A stretch of 50,212 bases of DNA from an uncultured Flavobacteriales bacterium. Its GTDB lineage: Bacteria; Bacteroidota; Bacteroidia; Flavobacteriales_D; Crocinitomicaceae. Below, piece by piece: positions 41,083 through 48,353 of this stretch. The position numbers and the translations under genes were made by a program. Within the stretch, counting starts at the first letter, position 1. Every line of letters begins with the position of its first letter. The notes beneath the pieces were generated by a model. It saw nothing but the letters and a program-made list of their open reading frames with translations. It was not told the origin of the DNA and ran no database searches. The stretch lies in NCBI GenBank assembly GCA_937973685.1, contig CALJKJ010000033.1, positions 1 to 50,212 of the forward strand, in the 5' to 3' direction.

Positions 41083-42329
41083 GCTTCGTGCTTTTCCCAA
41101 ATTTGAACCAATTCAACCAAGGTGTCAACAGCTTTTTGCATGTCTTGGATACTCACGTATTCGTGTTTGCTGTGAATGGCCATTTCACCAGTGAAAATAT
41201 TGGGGCAAGGTAAGCCCATAAACGACATGCGCGAACCATCCGTTCCACCACGAATAATGGTAGGTTTTGGAGTAATTTCTGCTAATTCCATTGCTTTTAT
41301 AGCATAATCAGTAACAAACGGAACATCTTTGATGATTTCTTTCATGTTGCGGTATTGCTCAGTCACTTGAGCAGTATAGGTTGCACCCGGAAATTGTGCA
41401 ATTACCTTTTTCAAGTACTCTTCCAAGCGCATTTCGTATGCAGCAAGTTTCGCTGTGTCGTGATCGCGAATAATGAACGAAACCGTTGCTTCCTCCAATC
41501 CACCATTCAATGCAGTTGGGTGAACAAATCCTTCTCGTCCTGTTGTTGCTTCGGGACACCACGCATCAAGCGGAAGTGAATCAATAAAAGCACTTGCAAC
41601 TTTCAAGGCATGAACCATTTTTCCTTTTGCATAACCTGGATGCGCGCTTACGCCTGTTATGTGAAAGGTCATTGCGTCAGCAGAAAACGATTCGTCTTCA
41701 ATTGCGCCTAATTCGCCCGAATCAAGTGTATATCCATAATCAGCCTGCAGGCGTTCCATGTCCAGTTGCTCAACACCTCTTCCAACTTCTTCATCTGGCG
41801 TGAAAAGTATACGGATTTTACCATGTTTGACCTCTGGATGAGCGATTAATTGCGCAGCCAAATCCATTATAATTGCTACTCCTGCCTTATCGTCTGCGCC
41901 CAGTAACGTTGTTCCAGATGCCGTGATAATATCATCGCCTATTTTTTCTTTCAAATAAGCATGTTTTTCAACCGTAATGATTTGAGTTGGATCTTCGGGT
42001 AAAACAATTGGAGCTCCCGTATAATTGCGGTGAACGAGAGGTTTTACATTTGTTCCTGAACAATCGGGTGCGGTATCAATGTGCGAGCAAAAACAAATCG
42101 TTGGAATTCCCTCTTTTGCTGATGTTGCAGGAATTGTCGCGTAAACATACCCCCATTCATCTGTTAGCGCGTCTTCAATACCAATTGCTTTCAGTTCTTC
42201 AACTAACTGACGTGATAAATTCTTTTGTTTTTCTGACGAAGGAAAAGTTGGAGAAACGGGATCGGCAGTTGTGTCAATTTGCACATAACGAAGAAAACGT
42301 TCTTCAACAGAGTAGTTTGTAAATTTCAT
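41079..42329 (-). CDS. pepT: Peptidase T (tripeptide aminopeptidase)
   Basis: The 416-residue M20-family enzyme shows ICFCSHIDTAPDCSG (metal-binding His and Asp), TLLGADDKAGVAIIMDL (bridging Asp), FTPDEEVGRGVEQLDM (catalytic Glu and metal Glu), YTLDSGELGAIEDESF, HPGYAKGKMVHA in the dimerisation domain, and RGGTDGSRMSFMGLPCPNIFTG with the last ligand region. It removes the N-terminal residue of tripeptides in the cytoplasm. The length is that of E. coli PepT. The next gene aroK overlaps by four bases. Confidence 0.97.
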   Translation of the reverse strand: MKFTNYSVEERFLRYVQIDTTADPVSPTFPSSEKQKNLSRQLVEELKAIGIEDALTDEWGYVYATIPATSAKEGIPTICFCSHIDTAPDCSGTNVKPLVHRNYTGAPIVLPEDPTQIITVEKHAYLKEKIGDDIITASGTTLLGADDKAGVAIIMDLAAQLIAHPEVKHGKIRILFTPDEEVGRGVEQLDMERLQADYGYTLDSGELGAIEDESFSADAMTFHITGVSAHPGYAKGKMVHALKVASAFIDSLPLDAWCPEATTGREGFVHPTALNGGLEEATVSFIIRDHDTAKLAAYEMRLEEYLKKVIAQFPGATYTAQVTEQYRNMKEIIKDVPFVTDYAIKAMELAEITPKPTIIRGGTDGSRMSFMGLPCPNIFTGEMAIHSKHEYVSIQDMQKAVDTLVELVQIWEKHEA

Positions 42330-42381
42330 AACGATTTATTCGGGGGAAACCCCACTAATTTTTGATTAAAAACAATATTGA

Positions 42382-43077
42382 TTAACGATTACTACCAGCC
42401 AATTGAAGCAGTGCTTCTTTATTGGTAATAAACACTTTACGCGTTTGAACATCGATTAGGTTTTCGTCTTTGAAATCTTTCAACAAACGAATCAATGTTT
42501 CAGTAGCTGTACCAACAAAATTCGCCAAGTCTTCTCGTGTCAAATTAATTGGTTCTTCGCCATAGACATCTTGCAACAACAAGAGCGAGTAAGCCAAACG
42601 TTCACGCACCGATTTTTGCGCCAAATTGGTAATAAATATAGCACGTTCACCTAATTCTTTCGACAATTCTTTTAAAACTGAATTACGCATGGTTACATTC
42701 GTATCCAACATGTTCAAGAAATCGTCTTTTGCAACGAAACATATATTTGCATCCTCTAAGGTGCTCGCCGACAAACGATAAGGTTCACCGCTCAACATCG
42801 AACGAAATCCAACAACCTCACCTTCGCGAGCTATGTGAACAATTTGTTCTTTTCCTTCGTCACCTAAGGCATAAATTTTCACTTTTCCGTGATTGATGCA
42901 GAAAACACCGCGGGGAAAGCTCCCTTCAACGAATAAGGATTGATTTTTTTTGTAAAAATGACACGATTTGTGTACATCAAAATCTGCAACATCATTTCCA
43001 TGAATAGCAGAAAAAATGCCGCTTTCACGAACACCACATGAAGCACATGTTACATGTTTATGCGATTTATCAATCAT
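42382..43077 (-). CDS. fnr: Crp/Fnr-family regulator, Fnr-like oxygen-sensing type
   Basis: The 231-residue protein has an N-terminal cysteine set (Cys11-x2-Cys14, Cys39, and Cys60 in GVFCINHGKVK) like the Fnr group that holds a [4Fe-4S] cluster. It is followed by the cAMP-type sensor fold (GDEGKEQIVHIAREGEVVGFRSMLSG), the long dimer helix, and a winged HTH (LTREDLANFVGTATETLIRLLKDF). The recognition helix has Glu193 and Arg197, the residues that in Fnr contact the TGAT core. The site used by Ser in E. coli Fnr is Ile196 here. Its divergent neighbour is hemN. Two matching boxes are in the window. The name is by family resemblance. Confidence 0.88.
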   Translation of the reverse strand: MIDKSHKHVTCASCGVRESGIFSAIHGNDVADFDVHKSCHFYKKNQSLFVEGSFPRGVFCINHGKVKIYALGDEGKEQIVHIAREGEVVGFRSMLSGEPYRLSASTLEDANICFVAKDDFLNMLDTNVTMRNSVLKELSKELGERAIFITNLAQKSVRERLAYSLLLLQDVYGEEPINLTREDLANFVGTATETLIRLLKDFKDENLIDVQTRKVFITNKEALLQLAGSNR

Positions 43078-43102
43078 AGTCGTGCGATAATTATTACAGT
43101 AA

Positions 43103-43110
43103 CAAATGTA
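43103..43110 (-). promoter_or_regulatory. -7 element of the fnr promoter
   Basis: The minus strand reads TACATTTG, a full TAnnTTTG match, ending 25 bases before the fnr ATG. The -33 element is weak (TTTTATTTT region). Confidence 0.5.
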
Positions 43111-43135
43111 GCCTTTTGAAAATTAAAATAAAAGC

Positions 43136-43147
43136 TGATGCGCATCA
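43136..43147. promoter_or_regulatory. Fnr box between fnr and hemN
   Basis: TGATGCGCATCA is a perfect 12-base palindrome matching the Fnr core TGAT-N4-ATCA. Its centre (43141.5) is about 30 bases from the nearest edge of both flanking -7 elements, so it would lie near -41 for hemN and close to that for fnr. Confidence 0.7.
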
Positions 43148-43170
43148 TTTTTTCAGTTAGTTATCCACCG

Positions 43171-43178
43171 TATTTTTG
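43171..43178 (+). promoter_or_regulatory. -7 element of the hemN promoter
   Basis: TATTTTTG matches TAnnTTTG fully and ends 16 bases before the hemN ATG. There is no good -33 TTG, as expected of a promoter that needs the upstream Fnr box. Confidence 0.6.
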
Positions 43179-43194
43179 CTGAAAATAATGATTA

Positions 43195-44550
43195 ATGGAA
43201 ACAACTCATTTAATAACAAAGTACAACGTTCCCGGTCCTCGATACACATCGTATCCTACCGTTCCGTTTTGGAGTAAAACCAGCTGGGAAGCAAACGATT
43301 GGATCCAAGTTGTTAAAAAAGGGTTGACATTAGACAAGGGAAACACCATCGGTATTTACGTTCATTTACCTTATTGCGATTCCTTGTGTACATTTTGCGG
43401 TTGCCACAAACACATCACAACCAATCACACAGTTGAAGCACCTTATATTGAAGCTGTTTTGAAAGAATGGCAGTTGATTTTAAGCCAATTACCTGAAGGG
43501 ATTTCAATTAACAGCATTCACCTTGGCGGTGGAACGCCTACCTTTTTTTCTCCCGAACAATTAACGCGTCTGATAACTGGTATTACAGCCAATACGCCAC
43601 TCACTACCTCAGCTGAACTGGGATTTGAAGCGCATCCAAAATCAACAAGCGAAGCACATTTAGCACAACTAAATAAATTAGGTTTCACACGTGTTAGTTT
43701 TGGTATTCAAGATTACGACCCAACGGTTCAAACAGCAATTCACCGCATTCAATCGTTTGAAGAAATTGCTAACATTCATCATATTGCGCAAGAAACTGGT
43801 TATTCGTCCATAAGTCACGATTTGGTATTCGGCTTGCCCAAACAAACCATTTGCGGTTTTAGAAAAACGGTTGAGAAAACGATTTCGTTACTTCCGGAGC
43901 GGATTTCATTGTATAGCTATGCCCATGTTCCATGGATAAAAGGAACAGGTCAACGTGGTTTTGACGAAAACGATTTGCCTTCTGGCGCAACAAAACGTGC
44001 GCTTTACGAAATGGCAAAAAGTATGTTTACCGAAGCTGGTTATGTTGAAATTGGCATGGATCACTTTGCGTTACCAACTGATGAAATGGCAATTGCTGCT
44101 CAGAAGAAACAACTGCATCGTAACTTCATGGGGTACACCACGCAAAATTCTCCTGTATTAATCGGCTTGGGAATGTCCGCTATTTCAGATGCTTGGTTTG
44201 GATTTGCACAAAACGAACACAGCGTAAAAGCATACATGGAGCGTCTTGCAGCAAATGAACTTCCTTTAACAAGAGGTCACGAATTAACCGAAGAAGATTT
44301 GGAAATTCGCCAACATATTTTGAATTTGATGTGCCATTTTGAAACCGAAATTATACCAGGCTCTGTTATTCATTTTGGCGAGATTATCCAACGACTTTTC
44401 CCAATGATTGAAGATGGATTGGTCGCTATTGAAGACAATTCCATCCGAGTTACCGAAAAAGGAATTCCTTTTGTACGCAACTGTTGCATGGCTTTTGATG
44501 CTTATTTGAAAAACCCCATTTCAAAACCAACTTTTAGTTTAACGATATAA
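43195..44550 (+). CDS. hemN: Oxygen-independent coproporphyrinogen III oxidase
   Basis: The 451-residue radical SAM enzyme has YNVPGPRYTSYPTVPFW at the start, the cluster motif YCDSLCTFCGC (Cys61, Cys65, Cys68, with Cys70 as in HemN), the GGGTP motif IHLGGGTPTFFSPEQL, RVSFGIQDYDPTVQ, and SLYSYAHVPW. These mark a true HemN rather than HemW. It decarboxylates coproporphyrinogen III without oxygen in haem synthesis. The Fnr box and -7 element upstream fit low-oxygen induction. It is followed one base later by ccoI, so haem supply and oxidase assembly are cotranscribed. Confidence 0.97.
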   Translation: METTHLITKYNVPGPRYTSYPTVPFWSKTSWEANDWIQVVKKGLTLDKGNTIGIYVHLPYCDSLCTFCGCHKHITTNHTVEAPYIEAVLKEWQLILSQLPEGISINSIHLGGGTPTFFSPEQLTRLITGITANTPLTTSAELGFEAHPKSTSEAHLAQLNKLGFTRVSFGIQDYDPTVQTAIHRIQSFEEIANIHHIAQETGYSSISHDLVFGLPKQTICGFRKTVEKTISLLPERISLYSYAHVPWIKGTGQRGFDENDLPSGATKRALYEMAKSMFTEAGYVEIGMDHFALPTDEMAIAAQKKQLHRNFMGYTTQNSPVLIGLGMSAISDAWFGFAQNEHSVKAYMERLAANELPLTRGHELTEEDLEIRQHILNLMCHFETEIIPGSVIHFGEIIQRLFPMIEDGLVAIEDNSIRVTEKGIPFVRNCCMAFDAYLKNPISKPTFSLTI

Positions 44551-44551
44551 C

Positions 44552-46939
44552 ATGAACGTATCGGATTACAATCCTGAAACAGCAAAAAAATGCTTCCATT
44601 GTTCGGATGATATCATTTCAGAACGACTGATTGTTGCAGACAAAGCTTTTTGTTGTAACGGATGTAAAAATGTGTACCTTTTGTTATCACAACACGAATT
44701 AGGAGCTTACTATTTGCAAGAAGATCAAGCTGGTATCAAACCAGATTCCACTCAAAAGGAATTATTCGCTGTTTTAGATGATGTAACTTTGCGAAAACGC
44801 TACATCGATTTTCAAGAGGGATCAATTATTCGCGTTACGCTGCATTTGCCTCAAATTCACTGTGCGAGTTGTATTTATTTATTAGAACACTTGTCAAAAC
44901 TCGATAGTGGGATTATTCAAGCAACTGTCAATTTTCCAAAACGCTTAGCAACCATTACTATTAATGAGGCAAAAATTCCGCTGTCTGGACTTGCTTCGTT
45001 GTTGACCAAAATTGGCTATTCACCCGATTTTTCGACAGATAAAAAAAACGAACCTTCCATTGATAAACGCTTATTATTTCAACTTGGTTTCGCAGGTTTT
45101 GCATTTGGAAGTATCATGCTTTGGAGTTTTCCTGAATACCTTGGGATCGACAAAACCTACACTGGTTTTCGGAATTTAAGTGCTTATTTATCGCTTTTAG
45201 TTTCCATTCCTGTACTTTTTTATTCCGCACAAGACTATTTCAAATCGGCAATTGGTGCCATTCGCATCAAAACATTAAACCTTGATATCCCAATCGCAGT
45301 GGGAATTCTAGCATTGTATGCGCGCAGTGTTGTCGCTATTTTATCAAATGATGGACCTGGATACATGGATTCATTTGCAGGATTTGTCTTTTTTCTTCTC
45401 ATTGGAAAATGGTTTCAGAACAAAACCTACCGCTGGCTTTCATTTGAACGTGACTTCTCCTCCTATTTCCCTATTGCAGTCATAAAAAAGTCAGGAGAAA
45501 GCACCGTTCTTTGTCCAATAGAGGAGCTACTTATTGGCGATGAAATCATCATTCGCAACGAGGAAATTATTCCATGTGACAGCGTTTTGAGTTCCGATAA
45601 AGCAACCATCGATTTTAGCTTTGTGACTGGTGAAGCAGACTGGATTGAAAAAACTGTTGGTGAAACTGTTTATGCAGGCGGGAAAATTTGTGGCGAAAAC
45701 GCAATAATGACCGTTATTAAAACTACTTCGAGAAGTGAATTAACACAATTGTGGAACGAACAACATTCCAAAAAAGTGGAACTTACGTTTCAAAGCAGAC
45801 AAGACCGCATTTCACGTTATTTTATCGCGGCTGTTTTACTTATCTCAAGTGTTGCTGCTATAAGTTGGTATTTTATCAATCCACGATTAATACCAGAAAT
45901 AATCACAGCCATATTGATTGTTGCTTGTCCTTGCGCGTTAGCGCTTTCTGTCCCATTTACATATGGAAACATTATGCGTCAACTCGGTAAAAAAGGCTTT
46001 TACTTGCGAAATACTGGAATAATTGAACGGATTCAACAATGCGACACCATTGTTTTTGACAAAACAGGAACATTAACGGAGCAACAAAGCAAAGCGATAC
46101 ACTACACTGGAGAAGAAATTTCACCTGAGTTAGCAATGCTGCTTTTTGGTATCACCAAACACGCCACTCATCCGTATGCACAAGCTATACATGAATGGTT
46201 ACGAAATCAATTTCAACTCGATTCAAAAGCTATTGACGCCGTTGAACTAGCTGGCAAAGGCATCAACTATCAAAATAGTTTGTTTATTGGAAGTGCCGAT
46301 TTTTTAGGTGTTGATTCACCTGCAACGAACGAAGCTTGTTCTTATGTGAAATGGAACGATCAATTGATAGGAAAATTTACCTTTCATTCAACTTTCCGTG
46401 AAGGATTGTCCGATTTGATGAAATCGTTAGCAATAAACTACCAATTAGCGGTAGTCTCTGGTGATAATTCGAAGGATTTGGCACAAATTGAACACTTGTT
46501 CCCAGAAGGGACTTTGTTTCGATTTAACCAAAAACCATTGGATAAAAAAGCATACATCGACGAACTGCAACAAAATGGACAACGTGTGTTGATGATTGGC
46601 GACGGATTAAATGATGCGGGAGCTTTAAACAGTGCATTTGTTGGCTTAGCACTTTCTGAAAACTTGGTACGCTTCACTCCTGCTTCGGATAGTATTTTGA
46701 AAGCAGAAAACTTGAAATACTTAGCACAGTATATTGCCTATATTCAGGCAGGGAAACGATTTTTAAAATACACGTTTGCATTTTCGCTCGTATACAATTT
46801 AACTGGTATTGGATTTGCTGTTACAGGTTCATTAACACCATTTGTAGCGGCTGTAATTATGCCATTAAGTTCCGTTACAGTGGTTGGTTTGGCAACGTTT
46901 TTAACACTCACCAAACGAATTCCACCTGTTGAAAAATAA
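44552..46939 (+). CDS. ccoI: Copper-transporting P1B-type ATPase for cbb3 oxidase assembly (CcoI/FixI)
   Basis: The 795-residue protein has an N-terminal cysteine-rich metal domain (CFHC at 14-17 and FCCNGCKNVY at ~33-42), an HMA domain with IHCASCIYLLEHL (~103-115), eight membrane helices, the ACPCALALS ion-binding motif (~458), the phosphorylation motif VFDKTGTLTEQ (~500), the HP motif HATHPYA, and GDGLNDAGALNSA (~682). The cysteine-rich front domain is typical of CcoI/CopA2, which exports copper for the CuB centre of cbb3 oxidases. The genes around it (hemN, ccoS, ccoNO) support this reading. It ends one base from the convergent helicase gene. Confidence 0.94.
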   Translation: MNVSDYNPETAKKCFHCSDDIISERLIVADKAFCCNGCKNVYLLLSQHELGAYYLQEDQAGIKPDSTQKELFAVLDDVTLRKRYIDFQEGSIIRVTLHLPQIHCASCIYLLEHLSKLDSGIIQATVNFPKRLATITINEAKIPLSGLASLLTKIGYSPDFSTDKKNEPSIDKRLLFQLGFAGFAFGSIMLWSFPEYLGIDKTYTGFRNLSAYLSLLVSIPVLFYSAQDYFKSAIGAIRIKTLNLDIPIAVGILALYARSVVAILSNDGPGYMDSFAGFVFFLLIGKWFQNKTYRWLSFERDFSSYFPIAVIKKSGESTVLCPIEELLIGDEIIIRNEEIIPCDSVLSSDKATIDFSFVTGEADWIEKTVGETVYAGGKICGENAIMTVIKTTSRSELTQLWNEQHSKKVELTFQSRQDRISRYFIAAVLLISSVAAISWYFINPRLIPEIITAILIVACPCALALSVPFTYGNIMRQLGKKGFYLRNTGIIERIQQCDTIVFDKTGTLTEQQSKAIHYTGEEISPELAMLLFGITKHATHPYAQAIHEWLRNQFQLDSKAIDAVELAGKGINYQNSLFIGSADFLGVDSPATNEACSYVKWNDQLIGKFTFHSTFREGLSDLMKSLAINYQLAVVSGDNSKDLAQIEHLFPEGTLFRFNQKPLDKKAYIDELQQNGQRVLMIGDGLNDAGALNSAFVGLALSENLVRFTPASDSILKAENLKYLAQYIAYIQAGKRFLKYTFAFSLVYNLTGIGFAVTGSLTPFVAAVIMPLSSVTVVGLATFLTLTKRIPPVEK

Positions 46940-46940
46940 G

Positions 46941-48044
46941 TTACAGCTGAATAAAATCAACATTCAATAATTCCTGAATGTAACGCATCTTTTTGCGTTC
47001 TACCGGCTCAACCAAACTCATTGAGATTCCTTTTTTACCTGCACGAGCAGTACGACCGCTTCGGTGTGTGTAATAATCGGGATCGTCGGGTAATTGGAAA
47101 TGGAAAACAAAAGTTAAATCTTCGAAATCGATTCCACGTGCTGCGATATCAGTTGCTACAATGTATTGAAAAAGCCCTTGATGAAACATGCGGATAACTT
47201 TTTCGCGATCACGCATGCCCATTTCACCATACAATTCGCAGGCTTTGAAATCTTGTTCTTTTAAAAAGCGATTGACATGTTCGACATCACCTTTTGTACG
47301 GCAAAAAATGATTCCGCGCGCTTTTTTCATCGACGATAAAAATTCCAATAAATACATGGATTTGTCTTCTTTTTGACATTCCAAATATTGGTGTTCAATT
47401 CGTGGATTCATCACATCTTTCGTTGCAATGATTGCTTTTGGAGCTTCGTTGTGTAAGGTGCTTCTTATCCACCCATTCAATTCGCCATGTATAGTTGCTG
47501 AAAACAACCATTTTTTGTGAAAATCGTTGGTATTGATCAATATTTTATCGATTTCTTTCATGAAACCTTTCGCATACAACTCGTCAGCTTCGTCTAAAAC
47601 GATTGTTTTTACTCGATCTAATTTGACCGCTTTCAACTTCATCAATTCGTGCAGCCTTCCCGGAGTAGCTACGATGACTTGTGTTGGACGTTTTAATTTA
47701 TGAACTTGTTCGTTGATGTCCTCTCCTCCTAATATTCCTTCAATAAAAAACTTTTCTTGGTATTTAGACAAACGAAACAAGGCTTTTGTTGTTTGGTTTA
47801 CCAATTCACGAGTTGGCACCAAAACAACAGCTTGCACATCTTTATCTTTGGGATCGATGCGTTGTAACAAAGGCACACCATAAGCTACTGTTTTTCCAGA
47901 TCCCGTATGTGCTTGACCAACATAATCTTGGTGTTTGTCAATTAAAAACTTCCATGCATGTAATTGAATCGGAGTTGGAACAAGAAATCCCAATTCTTCC
48001 ATTCGTTTGACTAATACGGGTGCTATTTTAAAAGGAGTTTTCAT
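46941..48044 (-). CDS. DEAD-box RNA helicase
   Basis: The 367-residue protein has the Q motif (FLVPTPIQLHAWK), motif I AHTGSGKT (45-52), Ia VPTRELVNQ, Ib ATPGRL, motif II VLDEADELY (~150-155), motif III SATIHGE, IV GIIFCRTKGD, V ATDIAARGID and VI HRSGRTARAG. All core motifs are intact, but the protein ends directly after motif VI with no RNA-binding tail, so it is at the short end of the family. It may serve in ribosome assembly or mRNA turnover. It is transcribed against the ccoI-ccoS direction and splits the oxidase gene cluster. Confidence 0.95.
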   Translation of the reverse strand: MKTPFKIAPVLVKRMEELGFLVPTPIQLHAWKFLIDKHQDYVGQAHTGSGKTVAYGVPLLQRIDPKDKDVQAVVLVPTRELVNQTTKALFRLSKYQEKFFIEGILGGEDINEQVHKLKRPTQVIVATPGRLHELMKLKAVKLDRVKTIVLDEADELYAKGFMKEIDKILINTNDFHKKWLFSATIHGELNGWIRSTLHNEAPKAIIATKDVMNPRIEHQYLECQKEDKSMYLLEFLSSMKKARGIIFCRTKGDVEHVNRFLKEQDFKACELYGEMGMRDREKVIRMFHQGLFQYIVATDIAARGIDFEDLTFVFHFQLPDDPDYYTHRSGRTARAGKKGISMSLVEPVERKKMRYIQELLNVDFIQL

Positions 48045-48095
48045 ACTACAAAGGTAATGAAGTTTCTTGGTGAAAGTGGTTCTACTCTAAAAACA

Positions 48096-48107
48096 TGATA
48101 TAAATCA
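48096..48107. promoter_or_regulatory. Fnr box upstream of ccoS
   Basis: TGATATAAATCA matches TGAT-N4-ATCA. The centre (48101.5) is 28-30 bases before a TATTTTG element at 48130-48136, the same distance as in the hemN promoter, and 63 bases before the ccoS ATG. The -7 element is imperfect (one base short of TAnnTTTG). Confidence 0.55.
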
Positions 48108-48164
48108 GCTTTTTTACTAAATCATGTCATATTTTGAGAAGCACAAAGTCTGTTTCTTTGCAAT

Positions 48165-48353
48165 ATGGGAATGATCTACATAATGTTAATCGTGAGTTTG
48201 GTGCTAGCACTCTTCTTTTTAGGCTTTTTTCTTTGGTCAGCAAAGTCAGGTCAATACGAAGACGACTACTCACCATCAGTGCGCATTTTGTACGAAGATG
48301 AACCATTGACACACAACAAAAATCAATTACATGATGGAAGTTCAAACAATTAA
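48165..48353 (+). CDS. ccoS: cbb3-type cytochrome oxidase assembly protein CcoS
   Basis: The 62-residue protein has one transmembrane helix (IYIMLIVSLVLALFFLGFFLW) followed by SAKSGQYEDDYSPSVRILYED, the exact layout of CcoS: helix, then a Gly-Gln-Tyr-Asp/Glu-Asp stretch. CcoS is needed to put cofactors (haem and copper) into the CcoN subunit. The ATG at 48165 or at 48171 may be used. The gene overlaps ccoNO by 20-23 bases, which couples their translation. Confidence 0.93.
   Translation: MGMIYIMLIVSLVLALFFLGFFLWSAKSGQYEDDYSPSVRILYEDEPLTHNKNQLHDGSSNN

Noticed and set aside
42341..42358. GGGG-AAA-CCCC hairpin between fnr and pepT
   Set aside because: Only four strong pairs and no T-run on either strand; not convincing as a terminator or riboswitch.
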